64,000 nt of DNA from NCBI RefSeq assembly GCF_037975245.1, contig NC_092568.1, positions 33,634,501 to 33,698,500 on the forward strand, read 5' to 3'. This DNA comes from Apostichopus japonicus (lineage: Eukaryota > Echinodermata > Holothuroidea > Aspidochirotida > Stichopodidae). The stretch's first letter is position 1, and each line of letters begins with the position of its first letter. This document shows positions 1-11,136 of this stretch, piece after piece. The notes under the pieces were generated by a model. The model saw only the letters and a program-made list of their open reading frames with translations, was not told where the DNA came from and searched no databases. Made by a program: the position numbers and the translations under genes.

Positions 1-224
1 TCAAATCATAACTTTATATCAACCTTATAAGTTGTCAATTTGACCAATTATAGCTTGTTTTTAAATAACTATAATTAATAGAGATGATATAGAAGGTATC
101 TGGGCGACTGAATGGTGGATAGTAATTCAAGTACAGCAGATATCTTAGTCTCGTCTGGTAAAAGTACTCGGTATCTTTAGAAGGCTGCAAACAAAACTGA
201 AAAACCTACTTTAAAATCCCCCAG

Positions 225-290
225 CCCCTTCCCCGTCCCCCGTCCCCCATCCCCCGTCCCCCGTCCCCCGTCCCCCGTTCCCCGTCCCCT
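225..290. repeat. C-rich 7-mer array (CCCCCGT)n
   Basis: Seven or more near-identical CCCCCGT units with occasional variants (CCCCCAT, TCCCCGT). The complementary strand has repeated five-G runs and could form G-quadruplexes. Confidence 0.9.
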
Positions 291-1416
291 CTTAAGCTGT
301 AGTGTGAGCACTACCCCTGAAGTCTTGCCATTCATAAACGTAGCAAATATAGCAATGATGTTGTAAAATCTGATGTTGGTTATACTTTGGCAGCTTCAGA
401 TGTCTCAGTCTAGGCTAAGTATGTCTTTCCCGTTACATGCTTATAGAATCATGCGCCGTACACCCCAATACCTCACCCCCTCCCATCACCTCCATGACAG
501 CCATATCCCGGAAATTGTAGTTCCGATCCATTTTCGGCAGTCATCAAGACCAATACAAATGACATGTGTCTTAGAACTGATTATGGCACACTTAACGCTA
601 AATCAGCTCACATTGAACAACGACTGCGGTGCTGGCTAGGTGAATGTCAGATCGGACCTTATCGGGACAATTATAATCACCGGGCCCCAAAATCGGGAGG
701 TCTTTGTTCATTGTATAAGCTACAGCACAAATCCTTGCAGGGTATACTAAACTGCACAATGTTGGTTAGCTCGCGATTAACCAATAGCAATAAATGTGAC
801 GTAAGCAATTGCAGCTTAATTCAATGTCGAAAACGAAATACGTTCAACTCCTCGTATTTCGTAATGACTTAGATCAAAGTTGTATTTACTATTCCGAACC
901 AAAGTCCAACAAAAGCCATTGAAACGTATCGAAGGGTAAATATTTATGGCATTGGGGGTTCCTGGATGACAGTTGAAAGCAATTGCTTGTTACAGTATGA
1001 GTATAGGTGACGGAGAACCGCATGGTAGGGTTTACCAACTTGCACATGGAACATGTCACCAATTAGGGACCGCGTGGTTAAAGTTTCATGTTATTGATAC
1101 CTTTCAGTTAATTCACCCTTCCGTTTCCACATGTTTATAAAATTACGCAACTGTTCTTCCCATGAGCTTTTCGTTTTTTTCACTCAAGTTTAACTAGATA
1201 TATGTTTGTAGGCATATCCTGCAATTCTTCTCATCGACGAACTATGTGGAAGATTTGGTCCGCATTCAAAACTGTGCCATTAACTGGTGGAAATCTGTTT
1301 TACCTCCATGGTCTAAGCACGTGATGATATCAACTTCAGCTCAGATTTGTGCATGCAAATTAGCCAATACGCACAGTTATACAAATTAATATATACATAC
1401 AAATGCACACATATAC

Positions 1417-1486
<70 letters not shown>

Positions 1487-2590
1487 AAGATTCAATTGTT
1501 CACTTCCTGCTGCAAGAGTGCTCAGTACGTAGATTATATTATAGTATACCTATACTGTTATTTACAGCATAGATTTACTTTAAGGTGGCTGTTAAAAATC
1601 ACATATCATCAATACAAATAATCAGCCCCCCTCCCCCCTTCGCACACTACTGTCGATATTATTCAACACACTTACATGCTCATCTACACCTGAACTATAG
1701 AAGCCGAAGCTTATATCCTCTTCATACAGTATATATATCTACTTAAGGTAACAAGGTATACTTCAATTATCACAACTGCATATAGGTTTCAGAATTTGAT
1801 AATTTTCACACCAGATGCATGTGATTTATTGGCATCCATACACACATCCGAAAATACCAATCTTCTTCATAGTTGACCATAAACCTGCAGTCGGACGCTT
1901 ACAATATTTTATTTTTTTATTTTTTATAAATACCAAATAATTCACACAAAAAGATCTTAATTTTAACAATTCAGCGAGAGCTGTAAATATAGCGACAGAG
2001 TGAAGACAGTGTGTAACACACTACATGTTAATCATTGTATATGACTTGAAGTCATAACCAAATCTTGTCCAGAAAAGGACATCAATTGAATTTAATTTGA
2101 TGATTACATTTGTAAAGTGTGACCTGTTCTAGGTATTCATGACGAGTAGAAAGAGGGGGAAAATGTGGGCTGCATCGAAAGGGGAACACTGTTTAGTGAC
2201 AGCCCCTCAACTTTCCACGGTACAATTATTGTGGCAGTAAAGTAACACATTTATACGACCGTGTATTTAATTGAATGGTCTTTAAGGCGTAAAATAACCC
2301 GACGCCCTTCAGTATTTAACAACTGTTTCAATGTAAAAGGACATTTCATGACATATGTGTGAACTTGTCGTTCTATTCATTATTATTTGTTTAATTCATA
2401 ATTATAACGTGATTTTATATCATAATTCTAACATTCTAAATAATTCCGTGCAAAGGTGCTAACGGTTTTATATTTAATATTCCCCTTCGCAGAAGGGAAT
2501 CTCAGAAATCAGGATCACGGTGCGCTATATTTATTCGTTTCCGAAGGAACTCGTGATACTATATCGCCGTCATACCGCCGTGCATCATCT
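291..2590. other. Intergenic, no gene seen
   Basis: Apart from the AT microsatellite I see only short frames without splice context or family resemblance, and a few C-rich runs. Nothing supports a gene. Confidence 0.6.
1420..1482. repeat. (AT)n microsatellite
   Basis: About 31 AT dinucleotides, next to other TATACA-rich sequence. The Tyr-Ile open frames on both strands here are an artefact of the repeat. Confidence 0.97.
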
Positions 2591-2893
2591 AGGCGCGTAG
2601 CCAAGGAGGGGGGGGGGGCGAAGGGGGCGACCGCCCCCTTCCTTGAGCATATATTTTTGTATGTTTTTATGAAATCGCTAGTAATTCAAGCTTAGATGCA
2701 ACTTACAAGGCCTGGGAAGTGCCATTTCCAGCGATCTGGGAGGCAATATCAGCCAAAATTTTCGTGTACGCTTCGGGCCAACTTATGGTGGCGCTACGCT
2801 TAGATAGTTTTCAATGCCGAATCTACGGCTCTGATAGTTTGCCTACAGGTACAGTTCGCCCCTCCCTTGGCAAATTTCTCGCTACGCGCCTGG
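2591..2893. mobile_element. G-run MITE, family A
   Basis: Its ends are the inverted pair AGGCGCGTAGC and GCTACGCGCCT, with a G run then a C-rich inverted segment at the left. The interior has the shared module GTGCCATTTCCAGCGATCTG and GGTGGCGCTACGCTTAGATA. Relatives are at about 7655-7991 and 59293-59541. No coding capacity. Confidence 0.7.
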
Positions 2894-3037
2894 CATGATC
2901 TCATGTGAAATAATTGAAAGTAATAGCCTATCAATTGGAATGATCACATTAATTGTATCTCCAAGAAAAGTTATACAAAGACATTGTTATTATTACACGT
3001 CTTCCTTGTATCCTACCTCATAAGGGTTTGAGTCACC

Positions 3038-3403
3038 TTAAAGGCATTGAAAACTCGCGCGCAAACAAATGTCTGATGCCGGTAATCTGACCTAGTTTCG
3101 AATGAGGTGTAACAGAAGTGTTAGACACCACCATCGATCCCAGAAAATACACACACAGCTTGCTACCGTCGGTAATTAGACACTAGTGTACAGTCAACAC
3201 ATGCAGCTAAGGTCAATACCCCACAACACAGTGTACATAGCAGCGATGGACATCTCAGGTCCAGATAAAAGATAACTAGGTATCACGTTTCATTACTGTC
3301 AGCATTTTGTAGCGACACGTAAAAAACTTCACTTGCAAGCAACGGAAAGTAAACTTTTGAAGAGGGCGGCACGCGGTTTGGGAAGAGTCTTCAATGCCTT
3401 TAA
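3038..3403. mobile_element. TTAA-flanked MITE
   Basis: A 366-bp element bounded on each side by TTAA, with inverted ends TTAAAGGCATTGAARACTC. The TTAA boundary is the hallmark of piggyBac-type insertion. It has no open reading frame of note. A truncated relative is at about 47026-47107. The internal sequence resembles a repeat I associate with sea cucumber genomes, which is recollection and not a search result. Confidence 0.7.
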
Positions 3404-6400
3404 GTTATAACGCACTTACCTTAGCTCTCTTATTATACAATATTTATTTGGGGGCATCAGTTGGTGCTCTGAGATTCAATCTTTATTCATTTTAGAGACA
3501 GAGAGAGAACAAATATAATCATTCGTCTAATGTGACATAAACAACACCGTTTTCATCATTCAGATGTATACCGTTATTGTCATGAAGTGGTGTTATATTC
3601 CTCCTTTAGGTTCCTATCAAACTCCTGCAAGGTATTTTTACCATTTGCACCTTTGACCTTCAAATTTCCCCCTCGTTTATTCCACGTTGTCCTAATAGAG
3701 AAATACATTAGAAATTACTCGGTCCATTTCCAGGCGTCTAGTTAACTGAGGAGCCCGTATGTTCAGACAAAGAAAAACATAACCAAAAGTTAGGACCACG
3801 TGTTGCTTTCTTTCTGACTCATGATTGGTTCATCCATTGATATATTTGATGAATATTCATGATGTTCCGAAATAGGAATTATTGAACCAATCAATGGTCA
3901 GATGCTCCATCACGTGTGACCCGAAGCTTTCCAACTTATCAGCAGTTTTATAGCTAAAGACAAATTAGTTCTGGAAAAGGAGTCATCTAGTACTCACGAT
4001 CATTATAATATGGCCAAATAATTTATACATATTTATAATTTCCAATCAGTATCTTTGAAATAATTATTGAAGTTTTAATTGTCAAGGAGAGAATAAATCA
4101 TCTTTTGATTTGAGCGGAGCTTCTTAGAGCTAGGATTCCAAAATAGCCTATACCAAAATATTTCCCCCGGGGGCAACGATAGTACCAACTCTATACCGAT
4201 CTACAGGCGATATTCGCCACAACACTTATTTACCAATTTAAGTATCCTCTCTCTGTCTATGAAATTTATCACTATCAAAAGATGGTATATTTTTATTTTT
4301 CATTGAAGATACGGCTCAATTCCCAACTTTCTTTTTCATTTTCGCCGTGTAATATACACCTGTTTATACTCGTTTCCGAAGCATTCTCTCTACATAAGTG
4401 TCGTCCCACAATTAATCGTTTCATTGACTTACACATTAACCTCGTCACTTTCAAGACCTGCCAAAGCATAGATAGAAGTTTTCAACGGACATATCCAACC
4501 CACCACATGATAGCTGAGATCTTGGCCTGTCAAGGCAATTGCAAATTTCCATATCATGAATGTTTAAAGTTTGAGCTAGAAGAGGAGCAAGTTTAGCATA
4601 CTGAACCCCAACTCTTCCATCTGCTCGCTTGGAGTAATATCAACATTTAACCAGAAAAATTAAAACTTGATTTATATCACCTTCAGTCCCCCTTATCTTC
4701 ACACCATTTGTTTCTTACATTATGCTCATTCATACAACGGCAGAAAATCAGTGACGGTAACTGATAATATGCATTACTTTAGGTCAATGTAGCTGTTTCT
4801 TTCCTACAATGGTTAACCTATCGATCGGATGTACACTACTCTAAATTGTGGTATACGGTACCTATGTGCTCTCTAATACCTCATATATGAAAGCTTTACC
4901 ATTTCTCAGCACAACATTCGCTAAACTGGGCCAATGCTATAAGGTATGCTCTTCCCTGCGTAAAATTCAGTGCCGAAATTCTGTATATCTCTTCAAGAAA
5001 ATCTTTACCACTCTTAACTACTTGATAACTATGTATAATTTTGCATGCGGCTTTCTTATTATTTCTCTCTCTTTTCTCTCTCTTTCTTGTTGCTTTTATT
5101 GTCATATATATTTGAGTGTTTCTGCCATACTGATGTCGATAGGGGGCTTATGTATATATGTACATTCACCTGCAGCTTCTCGTGCGTTCCTCCCACTGAT
5201 CTGTACACTAGTTAGTGTACAGATCAGTGGTTCCTCCTAAGCAAGATTCCTATGTTGTAATAATTGATTATTCTTTGCAATAACGGTTTTGACTTAAATT
5301 AATGTGTTATAGTAAAGCAAACTCAATATGATTTTATGAAATTTCGATCAAGGGGACTTCATGGGTTTTGAGAGTAGACCAAGTTGGTTGGTTTCTCGAG
5401 CCCATACAATCTCTATCTTGGGTAACTTTTTTTAATTTTTTTTTAAAGTAAAGTGGTTAGTTTAAGGTTGAACCTGCCTGAATTTTTTTGATGGTAAAAC
5501 TTGGTGATCTATAGGCTATGTAATATTTGTAAGCAAGACATGTTAAGGCTTAGTTTCTTATTCTCACCGCAACGTAACTGGTTTGAACTAATATCTACGT
5601 TAGACTTCGATCACCGTATAGAAACTTTGACTTTGGAGCGGTTTTTAAAATTTTTTTATTAGATGCCATTGGCACCCCATGGATGTGGTTCATTTTACCC
5701 AGAAATCATTGCCCCTTTTCTCGATTCCCATGTAAAGTGTTTTTTCTTATGTAAAAACCTATGTCAAAATACGGTATTTAATTACTATTACTAGCAAGCA
5801 TGTTACTCGGACATATAGGCCTATGACACTATATGAAGATGCATGTATACTCCTTTAACTGAACAACATGGTTATTATAGATCAGACAGAAATCAGAGCC
5901 CGTTACCAAGAAAAGCATGTGACCAACGCTATTGTCTTAGCAAAATTCATTCCATAAAGTAAATATTCATATAGCAAGGGATATTCCTGTGGCAGAAGTT
6001 CATTGTTTAACACAATTCCTGGATATTTCCTGCATCAAAGCCATAATCCTCAAAAAATTGTAGATTGGAGAATGGTTTTGTGTGTGTGTTTGAGTGTGAA
6101 TATAAAGGCATTTTTAATGAAAAATGTGATCCATTCCTTCTGGTCATATCACTTTTTGTTTTTTCATTGCCGTAAGCCTTGATATGTGATTAGTTTTAGT
6201 TTTCTGTGATAGAGTGCTTGAAATGTTGGCCCGTCCTGTCCAAAAAATTCGAATCTAACACTGAATTACGTCAATACGTGACGTCAGTGTTGCACATTGG
6301 TCAGACTCGATCCGGTCTCACTCTAAGCTTGGCCTTGATACAATACACAGGATTGTGTTCAGACTTCGCGTACGGCTGTGATTCCCAAAAAAATCTCTCA

Positions 6401-6764
6401 AACAACAAATATCTGAACACTAACTTGCGACGTCATCGGGGAAATTCCATCTAAATCACAATTTTACTTTCAGAATATTTAACTTTCGCTCGCTACAATG
6501 TAGCTTGCTAATACTAGCATCCCTGCAGCCACCGAAACGAAGTGCCGCGATGACGTCACCTTCTCTCATAGTTATGAACTGTTGAAAATTATTTAGATTA
6601 AGTTGGCGCGAGGTTCAAAAATTCACGTCTCCTGAATGATAGGATGAAAAATTCCCGAACTAAGACTGTGGCGATGAAAAAATGAGTCAGTTTAGTTTTC
6701 ATATACCCAATAGATTGCCACTAAAGAAGTCCTTTAAGTTGGTGTAATTCTGTGAATGCATCTG
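3404..6764. other. Intergenic, no gene seen
   Basis: Contains a loose inverted pair at about 3797-3920 (CACGTG and GATTGGTTC with their reverse complements), possibly an old MITE, and the perfect hairpin at 5193-5230. Open frames of up to 130 codons lack recognisable motifs. Confidence 0.6.
5193..5230. repeat. Perfect inverted repeat, 18-bp arms
   Basis: CCACTGATCTGTACACTA and its exact reverse complement are separated by only GT. A transcript would fold as an 18-bp hairpin with almost no loop. No target duplication or transposon ends are evident. Confidence 0.95.
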
Positions 6765-6844
6765 GCAACAGCTGACTTAGTGATGTTACCATGGCAATTG
6801 AGCTGCAACAGCTGACTTAGTGATGTTACCATGGCAATTGAGCT
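6765..6844. repeat. 40-bp perfect tandem duplication
   Basis: Two identical 40-bp units beginning GCAACAGCTGACTTAG sit head to tail. No known element is recognised. Confidence 0.95.
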
Positions 6845-6908
6845 GAAAGAGTGTTTAATTCTTTTCATTATGTTCAAATAATTGATCCACTGAAATAATA
6901 TTCTTACA

Positions 6909-6915
<7 letters not shown>

Positions 6916-6960
<45 letters not shown>
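6916..6960. repeat. (AT)n microsatellite
   Basis: About 22 AT dinucleotides directly abut the 3' end (minus strand) of the retrozyme/SINE copy. A simple-repeat tail at this position is typical of SINEs. Confidence 0.95.
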
Positions 6961-6962
<2 letters not shown>

Positions 6963-7003
6963 AATGTGTAGCAAGTGGTAATAAAGAATAACACACCAGA
7001 AAA

Positions 7004-7059
7004 ATTCCACTTCACGACCGGTTTTGTCCTTTTGGGACTCATCAGGCGAAGGCAGGAAT
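7004..7059 (-). ncRNA. Hammerhead ribozyme copy with a core mutation
   Basis: It has the same architecture as the copy at 7342-7397: stem I with internal loop, CTGATGA, stem II GTCC/GGAC, stem III ACCGGT and cleavage triplet GTC ending at 7016. The GAAA box reads AAAA, so G12, the catalytic general base, is replaced by A. The change is a CpG to CpA transition. It is probably inactive. Confidence 0.85.
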
Positions 7060-7353
7060 CGAACCCCGAATCTTCGTGTCACGAACCTAAGCCCGTACCA
7101 CTCGACCACAGTGATTCTACTGGTGTGTTAAAGCGTATAAATTGGCTTTGAATAACTGTCATTAAGGGCGTATTACCCAAGTATTAAGATTGTACAGAGT
7201 GCACCCCTGGCGCTTTGAATCTGACAATCTTTACACAATTTTACACAGAATAACCACTCTTTATAGGCAAGCCAACCCGTAAATAAGAATTGAATGTGTA
7301 GCAAGTGGTATGACAGATATGTAGAATAACGCACCAGAAAAATTCCACTTCAC
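7016..7353 (-). mobile_element. Retrozyme-like repeat unit between two hammerhead cleavage sites
   Basis: The two predicted cleavage points are 338 bp apart, so a transcript with two active ribozymes would release a 338-nt RNA able to circularise. This is the arrangement of retrozymes, non-autonomous retroelements described in plants and animals, the animal ones being a few hundred nucleotides. The unit contains a tRNA-like Pol III promoter and has no coding capacity. Circle formation is inferred, and one copy now carries a disabling mutation. Confidence 0.7.
7045..7120 (-). repeat. tRNA-derived Pol III promoter (A and B boxes) of the retrozyme/SINE
   Basis: The minus strand reads TGGTCGAGTGGT (A-box-like), then about 40 nt later GGTTCGATTCC, a perfect B box. 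A shortened anticodon-arm-like hairpin, TTCGT-GAC-ACGAA, lies between. Acceptor pairing is poor and the anticodon loop is too short, so this is not a working tRNA gene. The last five B-box bases, ATTCC, are also the outer strand of hammerhead stem I. Confidence 0.75.
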
Positions 7354-7397
7354 GACCGGTTTCGTCCTTTTGGGACTCATCAGGCGAAGGTAGGAAT
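7342..7397 (-). ncRNA. Hammerhead ribozyme (type I), intact core
   Basis: On the minus strand the conserved core CTGATGA (7377-7383) and GAAA (7360-7363) flank stem II, GTCC-CAAAA-GGAC. Stem III is the short self-complementary ACCGGT. The cleavage triplet GTC ends at 7354. Stem I pairs CTTCGC with GTGAAG, then has an internal loop, then pairs ATTCC with GGAAT. Every invariant core position is present. The minimal stem III is like hammerheads that act as dimers, in retrozymes and newt satellite RNA. It forms one boundary of a 338-bp unit. Confidence 0.9.
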
Positions 7398-7425
7398 CGA
7401 ACCCTGGATCTTCGTGTCACGAAGA
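7385..7425 (-). repeat. Truncated second tRNA-like head
   Basis: The 3' half of the same tRNA-like sequence, with the ACGAAG arm and a perfect GGTTCGATTCC B box, sits just before the intact hammerhead. The A box is missing. A partial extra copy at one end is what reverse transcription of a multimer or circle would leave. Confidence 0.65.
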
Positions 7426-7654
7426 TTGTGTAAAATAATCATTTTACTGTACCTTTGTTGTTCCACACGTAGAAGCGTATACACAGCGACCCTATATGTA
7501 CAAGTACCATGCACAGCATTGTGTTTTTTTATATGTTGCCTTCAGGACCAATGTAACAAAATCCGCGTAGATGTTGAGATCTTTGTATACCGCTAGGCAA
7601 GCGACAGGGAACTGGAAGGTGACTTATAGCGAGACGAGCATGGACGGCGATCAT

Positions 7655-7991
7655 GGGGGGGGGGGGGGACGGGGGGGACGGGGGGGGGACATGTCCCCCA
7701 ATATTTTAGGTGGGGGATATAGTATCTAATATCCCCCCCCCCCAATATTTGGTGGCATAGTTTTTTTTAAGCATATGTTTTGTATTTTTTTATGATATCG
7801 CTAGTAATTTCAAAATAGAAAATGCTTAGATGCAACTTACAAGGCCTGGGAAGTGCCATTTCCAGCGATCTGGGAGGCATTTTCGACCAAAATTTTCTTT
7901 TGCGCGTCGCGCCAACTTATGGTGGCGCTACGCTTAGAAAGTCTGGGTACAAGCTTCGCCCCTCCCTTGGCAAATTCCTCGCAAGGCGCCT
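7655..7991. mobile_element. G-run MITE, family A, left end decayed
   Basis: It has long G and C runs at the left and the same internal module as 2591-2893, including TGCAACTTACAAGGCCTGGG, and ends GCAAGGCGCCTG. The left terminal motif is not recognisable. Confidence 0.65.
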
Positions 7992-8202
7992 GTCTAACCG
8001 TGTCACAATTTGTTACTATATATGACCAAAAGTAGTTTTTACCTTTTTTTCGAAATGAATAGCTAGACGGACCGCATCCGTAATGAAATTTGGTTTGCAT
8101 CTTGTGTATGAGTGTAAGTACGTACAATCATATATATGATCCACATCGATATGGGTTCACTGGGTTTCCATTTGGCCTGTTTCCTACAAGATTTCTAACC
8201 GC

Positions 8203-8867
8203 AGGTGCGTAGCCATGGATGGGTGGGGGGTTGGTGAAGGGTGGAGACCGCCCTCCCCCTCGAGCATATTTTTTGGGTATTTTCTATGATATCGAAGTTT
8301 TATAGTAGCCGTTAAAAGAGGTTTTCATATTTGTACACCAATAATTTAACTGTCTGAATTTTCGAAAATTCCTTGACCAACATTCTTCATCATACTTCCC
8401 TCTACTCGTGCAATTTTGACTGGTCTGTTAGGGGTTGAGTTTTTTTTTTCTATATTGGTTGTCCATAGATGAAATTTTGTGCAACATTATGGGTATGTTT
8501 TGAAGTGAATTTATTATTCAAATTCTGAACAAATAATAGGCTTGAAACCTTGAAAAGTGGGGCTGACGGGTATTATGGGGCGTTACTTAGAATTACCTAC
8601 AGAAGCAATGATCCACAGGAGATGCAATGAGGTCGAACATGATGTGTGACTGGTGACAATCTTGAAAAAAAGTTATGAATGAAAAAGAGAAACTATTAGG
8701 AAAAACTTGGTTCTCAAGCAAAAGTGTACATCTGGTTGGTCATTTTCAAGCCCGGTAAGTGCCATTTCCGGTGATCTGGGGGGCTATCAAAACTCCGCTT
8801 TGATAGTAATTCGCCTGCATCCAAGCAAATGTCCCCCCAAATATTTGAAACAGATCGCCGCCCCTGG
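8203..8867. mobile_element. G-run repeat, family B
   Basis: It begins CAGGTGCGTAGCCATGG plus a G run. Its body closely matches 60100-60640, for example AATTTAACTGTCTGAATTTT and GGTTGTCCATAGAT. Near the right it carries the module GTGCCATTTCCGGTGATCTG, a variant of that in family A. No coding capacity. Confidence 0.6.
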
Positions 8868-9062
8868 AGACGAGGGTTGTTTCGGGGGTGGGGAGTCAAA
8901 GCGTGAACAAATTTGAAAGATACTGTCAGAAGAATAAGGTCCTCGATTAAACTACGGAAGCTATACAACCGTGAGGCAGGCAGGACAATTATAAAGTTGG
9001 CTTTAGACGTTAACCCTAACTTGCCAGGTCGGAGGCTGGCGAGAGACTCGCAAGTTACATTA

Positions 9063-9217
9063 GTACAGTGGCGTAGGAAGGTACTTTTGAGTGGGGGGGG
9101 GCTGAAGACTGATAGAGTCTAAGGGGAGGGGTTCCCCCTCCCCTTTGGAACTTTTTTTGCATTTCCAGGTGGCCCCAGATGCAATTTGGTGCTCCAAATG
9201 AGATTTTTTTCTCGACG
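9063..9217. mobile_element. Partial copy of the hAT-like G-run MITE
   Basis: It starts CAGTGGCGTAGGAAGG, then a G run, and continues into sequence matching the reverse complement of 45130-45360, including the shared GCATTTCCAGGTGG and a block ending CTCCAAATGAGA. The other end is missing or too diverged to place. Confidence 0.65.
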
Positions 9218-9789
9218 GTAACAGAGGGTAACGTCTGTATAGTGTTATAGAAAGTCATATCAATACAATCGTTCGTTAAACTTAAATTCTCTGACATTTT
9301 AAGTGGGGGAAAAATTGGCTTAAAGGGGAATTTTCCTGTGTTACAGCATAGACCATAACTTGAGTATATTTAGAAATAACCAAAAAAAAAAAAAAAAAAA
9401 AACGACGAAAAACTGTCTGCATGTTTAAGGTCCACATGATCACAGATATGAGTTTTTTTTCAAATTTGGTGCTATTCCTTATTTTTTTTAATGAATCTGG
9501 CAAAAACAGAGTAAATGATGTCCTCACGACAATTCTGCTGGCTGAAAACGTTTTTATATTTCTTTCAAATAATTAACTAACTTTAGATGAATATTATATC
9601 AAAACAAACCAAACGATAACAAACAAACCATAATTAAACACAAGTAATAATAAAGTGCAAAAGAAGACCTGACATACAACCACCTGATTTATTGACAACG
9701 TATGAAAAGAAAGGAAGAAAAATACAAAACTTTAACTTAAAAAAAAAGCTGTATGTTAAAACTAAATCAAACAGTAACAGTAATAACAG

Positions 9790-10045
9790 CAATTAACAGT
9801 AACAAATGAGGATTCAACAGTAATGAACACTAACAAGCAGGAGTGAACAGTAACAAGCAGGGGTGAACAGTGATACACAGTAACAAGCAGGAGTGAACAG
9901 TAATGAACACAAACAAGCAGGGGTGAACAGTAATGAACACTAACAAGCAGGCGTGAACAGTTATGAACACTAACAAGCAGGAGTGAACAGTAATGAACAG
10001 TATCAAGAAGGGGTGAACAGTAATGAAGAACAGTAACAAGCAAGT
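9790..10045. repeat. Minisatellite, CAGTAACAAGCAGGAGTGAA units
   Basis: About ten units of roughly 20-30 bp built from AACAAGCAGGAGTGAACAGT and TAATGAACAC blocks. Reading frames here are repeat artefacts. Confidence 0.93.
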
Positions 10046-10169
10046 TTATTTTGCTAACTTTTTTACTGGAAATTTGATGGTTTTATTGTTTGTAATTTAC
10101 TATTTTTATGTTGTGAGACGCGTTGAGATGTTTTTACATGTAATGCACCATTTAAGAATATATTTACAT

Positions 10170-10372
10170 TACAAGAGTGAACAGTAATGAACACTTTCAA
10201 GCAGGAGTGAACAGAATAACAGTAACAAATGAGGATTCAACAGTAATGAACACAAACACGCAGGAGTGCACGGTAACAAGCAGGAGTGAACAGTAACAAG
10301 CAGGAGTGAACAGTAATGAACAGTAACAAACATGAGTGAACAGTAATGAACAGTAACAAACACTTGTGCACA
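10170..10372. repeat. Second block of the same minisatellite
   Basis: The same AACAAGCAGGAGTGAACAGT units, separated from the first block by about 125 bp of unique sequence. A block with AACAAATGAGGATTCAACAG occurs in both arrays, so one arose from the other. Confidence 0.9.
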
Positions 10373-11136
10373 GCGATTTTGACTAAATGCCAGCAGTCAA
10401 CATTCTAATATTGTTATTTTCTTTTTAGCTGAATTTTGGAAGGGACATCTTTTCATAGAGCTGTGTTTTGTTTTTAAATCTTTCTCTGTGAGGAAGATCA
10501 AAACAAGCAAACAAACAAACCAGATACTGTAAATCCTATAATTAAATGAATATATGGTAAAGAGGTTAAAGATTTAAAATTTGAATGAGTTCTAATCACT
10601 TACAAAGTTTTGATGCTGTTAGCTTGTTGATGTATTAGAAATAAATGTTACAAAACCAACATAATATCTATTTAATGCCATAAGCTTCAAATACTGATAA
10701 GAGACTCCAACGTGAATAATAATGCTAATAAAAATGTCACGGCGCTTAAGCGACCATGAATGGGGGTGAAGCCCACAAAGGCTTGAGGATTACAACTTCC
10801 ACGTCGGGTGGCTTCCAATTCAACAATATAATATTAATAATATTTCAAATAGTACAAGGATTAAAGCAGCTTCAAAAGGATAAACGAAATACTCCAATAA
10901 TATATTGTAATAATGCTTTTAATAGTTCTAATGCTTTTGTATAAACTAACAAACCCAAACATTCTGCGTATGCTATAAGTAGCAGAATATGCTAAAAGCA
11001 CTTACAGAGAAACTTGGTATGCTAATTAATCAGTTCTTTGTAACAAAGCATGTCACAGAAGCCTAAGCTATACATTTTGATATAAACTTTTCATAAAAGT
11101 ATGTTGAAGATTTTTTCTAAGTCCCATCCTCAAATA

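Larger units (their letters stand above)
9218..11136. other. Downstream flank of the galaxin-like gene
   Basis: Poly(A) run at about 9380-9401, two minisatellite blocks, then AT-rich sequence that should include the galaxin-like 3' UTR. I could not identify a canonical minus-strand AATAAA close to the stop. Confidence 0.5.

Noticed and set aside
1313-1532. Tyr-Ile repeat proteins on both strands
   Set aside because: Simple translation of the AT microsatellite.
7045-7120. A functional tRNA gene
   Set aside because: A and B boxes are present, but the acceptor stem does not pair and the anticodon arm has only a three-base loop; it is the head of a repeat element.
9762-10363. Minus-strand frames rich in HYCSLLVTV
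   Set aside because: Translation of the AACAAGCAGGAGTGAACAGT minisatellite, not a protein family.
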